Shown here piece by piece: positions 24,006 through 36,100 of a DNA stretch of 64,000 bases. Source of the DNA: Solea solea (taxonomy: Eukaryota; Chordata; Actinopteri; Pleuronectiformes; Soleidae); NCBI RefSeq assembly GCF_958295425.1, contig NC_081154.1, positions 14,293,938 through 14,357,937 of the forward strand, given 5' to 3'. The notes below the pieces were generated by a model, which ran no database searches, had not been told where the DNA came from, and worked only from the letters and a program-made list of their open reading frames with translations. Position 1 is the first letter of the stretch. Each line of letters begins with the position of its first letter. Position numbers and translations under genes: made by a program.

Positions 24006-24239
24006 ACCCCTCCTTTCCTCGCTCCCTCTGTCTCTCGCGCTTCCCTCTTTCCATCACCCTCCCAGCTAGTCTTCCCAGCTGCCCTCGCACTTCAAGGCAC
24101 TCAGAGCCAAAGAAGCAGAAACTGTGTCCTGATAACGCTTCACCGTTTTCCCAATGTCTCCAGCCTTCGGGCTCACTGATCTCCGACTCCGGTGAAAAAC
24201 AAAAGGTCCAGTTGTTTCCTTTTTTCTGTGGCACATTTG

Positions 24240-25780
24240 TACACGAGTCGTCTCAATAAAACTCCTTGTAAACCAACCAACAAACTGTAAAACAAGTCTG
24301 TTGTGTTGTGCTGTCTAGTTAATTTAGTCTTGCAGCCCCGGATTGTGAAGGAGGCATGTATGCATCAAATAGGCCACCTATACTCACAGCAGGTAAGATC
24401 TGAGTTCACCTAGAGAGATGGTGAGGGAAAAAGAAAGGAGGGCAGTCAACTTCAAAGCACTCAATAAGGTTGCCAAACTGTTCACACATCTCCATCCCCT
24501 GTGTTAAAAACTGGAAACACGCAGATAAAAAATCAAATACACGTGTTTATGAGATGTTAGTTATCTCCTTCAACACTTGAATATACGAGATAGTTTGTGT
24601 GTTGGCAGGTGAATGTATGCAGGCACTGCATGTATATGTATTATGCAGATCAGTACATATGTTTTCATTTTTACCTCCGCCAAGAAATGTATGTTTTTTG
24701 ACCACTTTTGTTTGTCTTTGATCAGCACAAGTCTAAAAAGTAAAGGACATATATGGATTGAATTTACTGGGATGTTATGGCCCAATTTGGATCTGGACTG
24801 AAGTCAGGATTTTTTAACGATTGCACGATAGGTGAGTGTATTACCCTGTGAGAAACTGAGCATGCTTGGCGAAGGTTTGAGCTCTCATTGTTTTTTCTCT
24901 ATTATTACTTTTTTTTAATGATAAAAATAACATTACACAAGTTGGATAAAATGTTGTCGCATGAGGGCTACTTTGTGTGAATGCAAAAAATCAAATAACT
25001 TATATTGTCATGTATGTCATCTATAGATGTGTTACATGTCTGACCCCTTTTGGTCAATATGGCAATTCCTTTGTGATGATCATGACCATCGCTGAAATCA
25101 AACATGCATTGTTAACAACATGTAGTGACATCTCTTTCGGCACTGGGGCTGAACTTTCTTTTCCTGCTCATGTCTGGCTCTGCCTACTCTCCTGCCATTC
25201 GGACGTGGCACTGATACTCCCACCACCAGGATTAGGGAGGGTTTAGCGACGGTGCCAACCTCACTCCCTGTGCCACCCCTTCCCTCGGCACAGAGGGGGG
25301 TCCCGCTTGGCATGGCAAGGTGAACTAGCCTCTGATTGATGGGCATGGTTTCAGCCTGCTACTGTGCTCCCCAAGGCCCGTGCCTCCCTTCCCTTTCTCC
25401 GACTGCTGTCTTGGCAGAGGTGCCCACCTCCTCTTCTATGCCAGGCAGCCAGCTAAAGCTCCTGGTGGGCACATCAATTACATAGCGGCACCTCCCCTCT
25501 TTTCTCATGTCTATCTGTGGTTCTGCGTAGTGCCTCAGACGATGCCAACCTGGTCCCCCTCCATCTCTACTGCTGTCTATAGCTATCTTGTGTGTGTGTG
25601 TGTGTGTGTAATTCTTACAACCATGTTCATCAACATAGTGTATTTTTGCATATGCACAAATGCACATGTATTCATGCACACACTCCTGCTCCCTCTCTTG
25701 GGCAGGTCATAATGGTTGGTGTGAAAATCCTCCCCAGAGAGCAACTCATTGCCACAGGCTCAGCTGTACAATTGGCTCAG

Positions 25781-25814
<34 letters not shown>

Positions 25815-26270
25815 ACACATATGTGTGTCTGTATGGCTGTGTCTGTATGGCTGCGTCTACTGCTTAATTACCTACTGCTTTGTGTGACTGCTACAGTTGT
25901 GAGGGTATAAATATATATATTGTCAGAAACAAAGTATGACCACATTAATCTGCTGCATTGTTCTGGTTTTGTTGGAATGACTGACATGATTAATTCAACC
26001 TTCCTGTGGATTTGGGGGTTACAGTTGCTTTCGGCAAAACATGAATCATTTACTTACAGTGATCTTACGCCACCTGGAGTCTGAAACAGATCACTGCCTT
26101 TTCTATTTTGCAGTCCAGTCAAGAGGATTTGGTTTTGATGGAATAAAGAGACAGAGACAAAGGTAGGTTTCTTCCTCAGATATTTTGATAAATATTCAGG
26201 GATTTGCTAAATTTGCTAATCAAAACCTGTCAACTTATTTTATCCAGTTGATTTCATGCAGCCCACCATG
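24240..26270. other. Intergenic, no gene seen; GC-richer stretch 25130-25560
   Basis: 25130-25560 is markedly GC-richer than its surroundings and low in simple repeats. It contains TTGGCATGGCAAGG (NFI-like half sites) near 25298. (GT)n arrays lie at 25587-25610 and 25784-25815. No coding frame is recognised. Confidence 0.5.
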
Positions 26271-26279
26271 ACTATCAAG

Positions 26280-26598
26280 TAGGGTCGCAACGATTATTCA
26301 ATAATTCATCAATGACTAAATTAATTGTCAACTATTTTATCGGTTTCAGTGTTTTTTTTTTTGGTTTTAATATTTCAGCTTCTTATATGTAAATATTTTC
26401 TGGTTCTTTGCTCCATATGACAAAGAAATCATTAAAACTGAATCATTTTGGTTTGTGGACAAAACAAGTCATTTGAAAACATCATTTCCAGGCTTGAATT
26501 TTTTTTCCAACATTTTCTGACATTTTTTGGAAATAATAATCAAATCAAATAATCGTTAGATTAATCAATCATGAAAATTATTGTTATTTGCAGTACTA
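26280..26598. mobile_element. hAT-like MITE, copy 2
   Basis: Termini TAGGGTCGCAACGATTATTC and TTTGCAGTACTA, with near-perfect 8-bp flanks CTATCAAG (26272-26279) and ATATCAAG (26599-26606). The interior, including the ACAAAGAAATCATTAAAACTG segment, is the reverse of copy 3. About 319 bp, no coding capacity. Confidence 0.75.
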
Positions 26599-26989
26599 AT
26601 ATCAAGTTATAATGAGATGGGTGTGTTTTTAATGCATACATTTTTTATTTTGAACTGTATGCTGTTCCATAAAAACACAGACACTTTTATTTAGAAATTG
26701 TGTAAGATAACATGAAATAACATCCCAATTATTGTTATTGTGATATCATAATATAATATGGTGTTATGATTTTTAACTTATCATATCTCCTACCCTTACT
26801 GGACAGTTTTTTTCCAAAAAGGCCCCCTTCTGACCAGACTCCATGGTCAGTGGCCCCCAGGTTATTTAAGTTTGAGCTTGCTGGTCTAAAAAAATATATT
26901 ATCCTGAAGTCCAAGAATCATAACACTCAATTAATATAGCCTAAAGTGTGATTTCACACAATTATGCAACAAAACAGTCCATTTGTCAC

Positions 26990-27058
26990 TTGGATTAACA
27001 ACACAGACTACAGTACGGAAGCCCGAAAGGTTGGGTTGGGGGACCATAGACTGGGACA
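26990..27058 (+). promoter_or_regulatory. med1: med1 core promoter / 5' leader
   Basis: TATA-less GC-richer sequence with an ETS-type ACGGAAG (27014-27020), running into ATGGCGGC at the start codon, the core of a YY1 site. This layout is common for housekeeping promoters. The transcription start is not determined. Confidence 0.4.
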
Positions 27059-27179
27059 ATGGCGGCGGTGTCTGGTGCTACTATGCAGAGCGCCAGTCCT
27101 GCGAGAGAACTCACTGTCTCTGTTCAGCCTGGAGGGAACACGATTCATGGTGATCGGTCCAAAACCGAAGATGTAACAG
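27059..27179 (+). CDS. med1: med1 coding exon 1
   Basis: Forty codons plus one base (phase 1). It encodes a fish-type N-terminus MAAVSGATMQ..KTEDVT. The proposed donor is CAG|GCAAGA, a GC-type donor. It restores frame to exon 2 and gives TEDVTESEK, which compares with TEESEK in human MED1. A GT donor at 27150 (CATG|GTGATC) also fits the phase but matches consensus poorly and would drop ten residues. Confidence 0.7.
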
Positions 27180-30100
27180 GCAAGAATATGACCCGTATTT
27201 CATTTGTATTTAACGTTCTCACCTTTGTTATTAAAATGATCTGAGTTGCTAACGCTAGCTAACAGCTAACTCATCAATGCTAATACATGCTATCGACGTG
27301 TTTACAGTATTTGGTTCCTGACACAGTGTGTTGACGTGTTTGCGGACATTTCCAACACTCCGCTGCGACTACCAGTGAAAGACACATTCATGGCACCGGG
27401 CAATATGCTTGTGCTGTTGCTGGTACATAGTAGCTAGAACTTTGTAGTGAGCTAATTGCTAACGTTAGCAACTCGCTAACAACAACTTTATAGAAACGCC
27501 AACATAAAATTAGACGGTACACAAGTTTAACATCAAGTATACAATGTTTGCAACTTGCTCTGTTGATTAAAATAATGCAACTTGCCTATTTACCTAATGT
27601 TAACTAATATGCTCTATCAATGGAGTAGCTAGCTTGTTCTGGTAACAAAATATTAGCCCGCTGTTGACCGGACACTAGGTCCTGATTTGGGGATCTGTCA
27701 AGTAACTTCACTGACAAACGGCTTGAAATTTACGATTTCAGTTCTTTTCCATATTATCTCCAACGTTTGATTGAAGATTTTTTGGTTATTAGTAAATATG
27801 TTATTACTATTATTACTGTATTTCCCATGATTTGCATACATTTTTGCTGAAACACAAAGGAGATATGGTTTTAACTCCTCGAGTACTGATTGTTTAGTGG
27901 ATGATAGTGAGTTGGGCTGTAACTAAAGATTATTTTCATAATCAATAAATCTGTTGATTGTTTTCTCGATGAATCAGGTATAAAATGTCATGAAATGTTG
28001 ATCAGTGTTTCTCAAACCTGGATATGATGATGTTCTCAAATGTTCTTATTTTGTCCACAAACCAAAATTATTCAGTTTTAATGATTTCTTTGATCTATGG
28101 AGCAAAGAAACCAGAAAATATTAACTTTTAAGAAGCTTAAAATTAAGAAAAGTTATTGTAGCTATAAAAACACATTCAAAAATTAGTTGATTCATTTAAT
28201 AATCGGTTCATCATTGCATCCCTATTAGTGAGGTTTTTCAGCTGTTTTGCCTTAGTATAACAGTATTATTATTGTATACAACAGTGATGCAAGCTATCAT
28301 TTTTTTGTGTCCGATACTGAGATCATAAACTCAAGTATTTATCTACCAATACAGGGATTTAAGACTATGGTGCTGTTAACACTTTTGTGCTAGCCATTTG
28401 CCTTTTCATGCTTTTTCAAAGACTATGCTATTTATTCAAATGTGTAACAAATATCCTTTTCCCATAAAGAAGAAATATACAGCCCACAACACGACTCAGC
28501 AAAAATGCTGTTGCATATTTTTGTTAACATTTTTACAGTCTGTGCATAGTGAAGCCTGAGGTATACAGGATTTGTATCCAATTTGGCCCTTTTATCTGTC
28601 CGATATCTGATCCAGTAATTTTGACTAGTATCGAACCGGTTCATCCCTGGTCTTGAATGAATGAAAATTAATAAATGAATATTTCAAAGCTATCAATATC
28701 ACTGTATATATAAAATGTTAGACGGTTAAAGATGATGCTTTTTGCTCCCATTTGAAAGCTGAAGAATCCATTTCATTGTGCTTTAAAAATGCTTTATGGA
28801 CAGAAAACAATAAACGCCTGTTAACCAGAGAAAAGAAATCTCAAATCTACGCTATAATATCTAATATTTGCGCTGTCTCAAAGTATCACAGTGCACACAT
28901 GTATGGATATATGTTGCTTTAATAAAGCTTTAATTTATTAATATTGATTAAAATTATTTTTATTATTAATTTATAACTCAGACCTACAAACGTATACTCC
29001 TTACATATTGTACATGTGTTTTGTTATTGTTAGTGACACTTTTTTGTGTTAAAAGTCATATTTATAAAGAATGACTGGTATACAGTCACAATTATGTTGA
29101 TAAAGCCTAATTACATCATTTGTAGAGCTATTTTGGTAGCTGTTTTAAGAGAAAATGTCATACACAGTTACGGATTTTGTGATATTTTGTTTAAGACCTT
29201 TAAGTGAACTGCTTTCTGATGTGAAATTTTTCTTTGGTTTTCCAGAATCAGAGAAGCAGAGTCGCATGGCTGCTCTACTTGAGAAGCTTCATACCAAACA
29301 CAATGCTTCACGGCCATGGCAGGAGACCTGCAAAGTTGTGCGTCAGGCCATGGTGAGATTTCATTTTGAAGTTTCACAAAATATCTGGAAGCTGTAGTCT
29401 TTGGTGATTGGGTGTCTTTCCTGGTTGTGTTTTGACAGCCAGGCTTGATTTTTCTGTGATGGCTGAGCCACATGGTGTAACAGAACGCAGGAAAAAAAAC
29501 ATATCAGGAGGTTTGCAAAATCAAACTGGTAACAGCCAGTATTTGATAAGCAAATTATCAATCCCACCCTAAAATTAGTCATTGTCTCACACATTAAAGT
29601 CATATTTAAAATGTACAGCAGCAGTAGTAGAGAATATTTCCTCAAGCACAAGTCCAATATATTGTATAATGAAATAAATGCATCAGCATCTGTGTGTAGT
29701 AAACAAGAATCAAATCAAATTAAATTCAATAAAATAATATTTTGAAACTTTTGTGGATGGGTCATAAAAATGTCCTTTTTTAATGTCAGGCAAAAAATAA
29801 GCCTAACACACAAAACAAAAAGATAAATAAATCTCTTCAGATGCACATATATAAATATCTTAACGTGTCAGCTGTCATGCTTGTTTCTCAGTCACGCTTG
29901 AAAGATGAAGCTCTGTTTAACTTGGGGTTTGCTTACAACAGTGCCATAATATACCTTTAAATACTGCTCTCTAACCAGCAAAAATACCAGGACTCATCAG
30001 TGTGATGCTGAGCATCTGTCAGTCCTGCGAATATTTCACAATAAAAGCCTTGTTTAATATGAATTGATTCAGGGAACTGAAATGGCAAAGTGATTTTACT

Positions 30101-33100
30101 TTGAAACAAAAACAGGAAATTTTTGATTTGTGGCATATGGAAAGATTGCTTAAATTGACAAGTGCACTGTCAAAACGTTGCAGTTGTCACTGATTTATGT
30201 AAATAGGTCTGGGTTCTGATCTGGACTGGAGTCGGCCATTTAAGTGACCCTTTTGTTCTTAGAAAGGATGACAATCCAGTAACTGGGTAGGTTTAACAAG
30301 AGCAAGAGATGTTTTTTTTATCAGTACCTTTGGGAGAACACGCATTCCCTGCACTGAGAATAATTAATCTGTGTTTGGCCTTTTTCATTGAGTAAAAACA
30401 TCCTTAGTAGCAATTTCTTAAGTCCTTTGCAGACACACATGTAATATTAATAATATTGCAGCAGTACTAGCCACGGAGCCATACAGTCCCTGAGAGATTC
30501 ATGGTTACCTAATTTAATATAAATTTACAGCAATTAATCACTGCATTGCACAGCATTGTTTTTAAATGCATAACTTGCCTTCTGGGCCATGGAAGCTATA
30601 GAAATGACATTTAAACGTGTGACCTTTTCATGCTGACTAAGAAATTGAAAAACAAACTTGGACGTCAAATCTTGTTGATGAAGCACTTTCATTCTTTCTA
30701 AACCTCTTTTTCTTCACTTGTCTTCTCTTTTTTTGTTACACTTATGTGTCCTAGGAGAAACGTGGTGCGATGAATGCCGCAGGTCACCAGCTCCTGCTCA
30801 CCTGTCTGGAGACCCTGCAGAGAGCGTTGAAAGGTGAGACTGCCAACTCGGAGGACAGAAACACTGGGCAGTTGTTATTTTTTTCTTTTAGAGCATGGTA
30901 CTTTTCAACAGTAGGAAGGGGATAATAACTATTTGTAAACATGGTTTTTGAGTTGCTGCACAATTATTCCACCAAAACCAGTGTAAATAAAGAAATCTTA
31001 GAGGCTTAGAGCAGGAAGCCTTCATCCCAAATCATTGGCATCTCACACCCTGGGGATGAAACTTAACAATCACCTGTTTTTCTAGCATCCATGCCTCTTG
31101 CATTTTTAAACGTTTTATTTAATGTTAATGAAAAATGGCACTAACCTGTAGTTTGGAGGTCAACTTATAAATGTTTCATCAGTCCTACATGTAGGTTTGT
31201 TCTCTGTGAACTCTAAGCAGCAGTTTAATTACATGTTTTCTTATGTGATGTTGAAATTTACCATTCTTTTCTTTTTTTTTTGTTTTTCCAGTCTCATCTC
31301 TGCCTTCCATGACTGATCGCCTAGAATCCATTGCTCGACAAAACATGTGAGTTTTTTTCCCCCTTTTTGCTCATGTTTTCTCGTCCACTCACCAGGTCTA
31401 GGGGCAATTTAGATGGTCACACTTAGTACAGGAAAAAGGGAAAGATGAAAGTTGGTCACACACACAATTATTTTTTTTCTAAATTTAGCTGAGAATAAGG
31501 TCACTGATTGGCTGACTACTTCACCAATAAAACATTGAAGGTTGTTTTTTATTTAAATGTTAATCCTTTTAACATTTAAAAAAAAAAGCTAATTCCATAG
31601 GACACTTTAGAATGCCTGTCCAATACAGTAAAGGCCTTTTTAAATGGCCTGAAGTGAAACGGGTGAAGAGGTGTTCGTGCACTAGGATGGAAAAGTAATG
31701 CATTTTCTTTCCGTCTATCTTTTTCTTCTCATCTCTGTAGGCTTGGCTCTCACCTCAGCCCATCAGGCACAGAGTGCTACATCACATCAGACATGTTTTA
31801 CGTGGAAGTGCAACTTGACTCCAGTGGCCAGCTAGTGGACGTCAAGGTGGCTCATCAGGGAGAAAACCCCACGGTAAGAAATTATTTTGATTCTCTGTGA
31901 TGAGACACAAATAGGTTTCTTTGTGTAAGCTATTTCCACTCATGCAACTGTTGATAGGACATTCCAGTGTATCATATCATTCTTTTCTTTCATTTGTTTC
32001 CTTCGTTTTTTGGCTACAGAGTTGTCCAGAGCTGATTCAACATCTAAGGTGAGTAGGAAATTCATTTTCCCGTGTTTTGTCGACTGATGCTGATACACAT
32101 GAGACATTTGTGTCTTAACCACTCCCACATTTGCATGTGAACAGGGAGAAGAACTTTGAAGAGTTTTCCAAACATCTGAAAGGACTGGTTGACCTTTACA
32201 AGCTCCCTGGGGACAAGTAAGTGGACCTGAATGTCATAAGGATGATAGATTGACTGTTATGTTGCACTGATCAAGTCTGTAAATGGAAAAACTGATTAAA
32301 TAATTATTCCCTTTAACTTTTGTGTCATGAACCGCTTTTTTCACTTTTCCTCACTAATTCCCATAAGGCCTGATTGAGGATGATTAATTCTCCTCTTGAT
32401 TATTGTATTTTGTGTCAGTTGTAAGTAATTAAATGTGTTTTTCCTTCTGCATTTCAGTAAGATGAAAACCAAGATGTATATAGCACTGCAGTCTTTGGAG
32501 CTTGATCTCACCAAGATGATGCACATGTTTAGGTAAGTCCCTTAAGTGTCTTGTCTCATACATATATTATCCTTAGTGTCTTTTAACCACTAGGGCTAGG
32601 GGAACTAATGTGTCAGGATGTGATTAATGTTATTGGTCTCAAGGGCCAAAACTGGTTTGCTACCGAACATCAACAAAATGGGAAGACACACATTTACAAG
32701 ATTGTTTTTAAAAAAGTCATATCACCATAGGTAGTGCAATTAGAAAATAAATTCTGTTTGTGTGCAACTTTTACTAGTTTACCCTCTTGTGGGTAAAATA
32801 GGTGTTTACTTAATATTAACATATTATAAACTACCCAGGGGTGTTCATTATAAACTTATAAAGTCACAATAAGGAGTAAATTGCCAATCTCTTTATGTTC
32901 TTTTTTTTTTTTTTAGGTTAGCAACCAATGCAAATACAGTGGAGACTATTCTTCATGGCAGCGTGGGCTTGCTGACAGCCAGGAGTGGTGGCCATCTTGT
33001 TACTCTTCAGTGTTATGTGTCTCCCTATGATATATTTGAAGAAGGGACAGGCTCGCATCTTAACTTAACAGACGGCAATGGTAAGTGCCACAGGCGTAAT

Positions 33101-36100
33101 GAGCAACAGAATATACTGGTATATTGGCAGCAAGACATAGGCTAAAGGGTTGTAGTCATCCATACGTGACCTCTTTTGTTGACATTTTTTGCAGTTCCGC
33201 GCTCTCTGGGTGTCGGGGTGTCTGTATCAATCGAGGGAACCGCCGCCGTCTACAAGCTCCCAATTGCTCCACTCATCACTGGATCTCACCCAGTGGACAA
33301 CAAGGGGTAAAATAAATTGTAGCTCAAAGCTATTTTACTGTTCCATTAAAGAGAGACACAAGAGATACACAACTGATGATTTTATCAATTTCAGGACACC
33401 TTCATTTTCCACTGTGACCAATTCCAACTGTGTGGATCTGCCAGCCTGTTTTTTCCTCAAGATGAACCGCCCCATGCCTTTCTCACTCTCCTTTATTCAG
33501 AGGATGGGAAATGCTACTTGTGAGTATACCTCATAACACTGTAAACTTTATCCATACTCAAGTCAACTGTTTGTGATGTTTTTATTTGAGAGTTTAGACT
33601 TTGTCTCTTTTTCTTTCAGCTATCCCAGTGTTTGAGACCTCTCCCAGCCTCTCACCCCTTTACCAGTTAATTGTCCAGAGCCAGCTCCTGGAGGAGGGCA
33701 CCTCCACATCGCCACCATCCCACAACACGCACTTCTACTCTGTGAGCAGATGCTATACATGATGATTATGTACTTTTTGGTCGTTAGATTCGCAATGTAA
33801 AACCCCTAATTTACTCCAGTCCCTAAAGTCCAGTCTTGATGTTTGGAAAACAAAAACTCAATAGATATAGATATATGATTCATTTGTGTACAGTCTACAC
33901 ATATATTAATGGGTTTAGATTATGCTCGATCCAGTTACATTTAGGAGCTGTAATTTGAAATCAAATAGAGAGTAGAGAATCATTGAATATGTTTTAACTG
34001 TATATGTACACCCAAAACTAAATTTCAGATTTTTATTCATGTTGGTCTAAGAAAATGTTTGTTTCTGTCTTTTCACAGGTGTTGCCAGATCAGCAGCACT
34101 GTTATTTCTTAAATGGCGATGCCCCAGTACAAGATGGTCATTCTCTCCAAGGAGTGCTGGTGTCTAAGATCCCCTTTCGCCATCCAGCACAAGTGCCACT
34201 CTTGTTGGATATCATCCGACATCAGGCAGCATATAACATTTTGGTTGGCAGCTGTGTAAAACGAACGTCTGTCAAAGAAGGTGAGTGTCTGCCCTTTAAA
34301 TCTACTGTATTTTCATCTGACAGCATGTACTGTTTTTCTTGTGTTAAATGTATTGACTTTTCATTGTTGCTGTTGTTCCCACAGACAGTGCTGGCCTTTT
34401 GCAATTTGAAGTATGTCCTCTCACTGACTCAAGTTTCAGTGTGTCTTTCCAGCATCCAGTCAATGAATCATTAGTCTGTGGTGAGCTCTCACTCTTACAA
34501 TCAGTAAAATACAGTCATCCATCATATGTAGATCTATTTAAACAAATGTAATATGCAAGTTTAATGACAGTCTGAGTAAACATTGTTTTTCCCACTTGAC
34601 TGTTAGTGGTGATGGAGGTGATCGACTCCAGACAGGTATCCTGCAAACTATATAAAGGACAGTCAGATGCCCTAATCTGCACTGATGACTTCATCACTAA
34701 AGTGGTCCAGAGGTGAGTTTGTTATTTGCTTTGGAGTTTATGAATGTGGATATTAAGTTTTCCTATAGTAATCTTGGAAATTGTTTCCCCCTTCCTTAGA
34801 TGCATGTCCATCCCTGTAACAATGCGGGCCATTCGAAGAAAAGCAGAGACCATCCAGGCAGACACTCCAGCCCTCTCACTGATTGCACAAACAGTGGCTA
34901 CCATGGTGAAAAATAACTTGCCACCATCCAGTAGTCCAAACTACAATATGGCAGCAGGTGATGGAACAAATCCAATGGAACTGCCTGGGCTCACAGGGGG
35001 CAATACACCAACCGGAGGACCACCTGGGGGACCGAATTTTACAAATCCAAATATTTTATTTGGAAAATCCCAAACAGAGAGGCAAGGCCAAGGAGGAGAT
35101 TGCCTTTCCCAAGGAGGGGTGGCTGGCCAGCAACAGTTGCCACAGCAACAACAGCAAGGCCAGGGACATTCAGAAGACTTTAACAAAGTCGTCCAGAATC
35201 CAATATTGACAAGTCTCTTACAGATAACTGGAAATGTGGGTTCTAGTCCCAGTTCCCAAAATGCACCTCCACCACATCAAACTCCACCACCAACATCCTC
35301 CCCTGCTAGCAATACTAAGAATCACCCAATGTTGATGAACTTGTTGAAAGACAACCCCACCCAAGATTTTGCTACACTGTATGGTTCTAGTCCTTTAGAG
35401 AGGCAGAATTCTTCATCTGGCTCTCCACGGACAGAGGGGATGAGTGGAACCTGTCCTGGAGCCAGCACAAAGGGGAAGAAAAAGCGTCCACGGTCAACAG
35501 AAAAGGGTGCTGTTCTGCCTGGAACTGCTGTAGGTGGTACATTAGGCATAAAATCACAACAAGGATCTTCCATGCAGCAGCATCACCAGCACCATCCAGC
35601 CACACATGAGGATGATTTCCATCGTGAGCTCCTTTCTATGGATGTGGATGCTTCTCAAAATTCTATCTTTGATGTTAACCTGACTGGTGATGGGCTAGAC
35701 ACACCCCATAGCATCACCCCGGCACCCAGCCAATGTGGAACACCGCCCTCTGGTCCTGGCATGCCTTATTCCCAGTCTCATGTACAGTCTCAGCAACAGC
35801 AGCCACCGTGTACCATGCCTCCTCGAATAGCTCGCCTGTCTAGCTCTGATAGCATTGGACCTGATATCACAGAAATCTTGTCAGATTTACCTGAGCAGAC
35901 AGGCAAAAGCAGTGGTGGCAGTCATGGGCAGCACCCTATGGGTAATGGTGGGGAGGATGGAGGCCCCCTTGGTACTCCCATTCGTGATTCCTCGAGTTCG
36001 GGTCAGGGCAGCACAGTGTTTGACTCAGACATTTTCAATACCAACAGCAATGAGATTCCTTTCACAGATGCTGCTGATCTGATTGCAGAAGCTGCTGCAA

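Larger units (their letters stand above)
27180..29245 (+). other. med1: med1 intron 1
   Basis: Begins GCAAGA and ends TTTTCCAG. It contains a cluster of GCTAAC/GTTAGC/GCTAGC words at 27245-27640 and a hAT-like MITE at 27912-28224. Otherwise AT-rich with no coding frame. Confidence 0.7.

Noticed and set aside
34744..34799. In-frame ATG upstream of med1 exon 16
   Set aside because: The codons lie in the intron before the acceptor CTTCCTTAG; the mature frame comes from exon 15.
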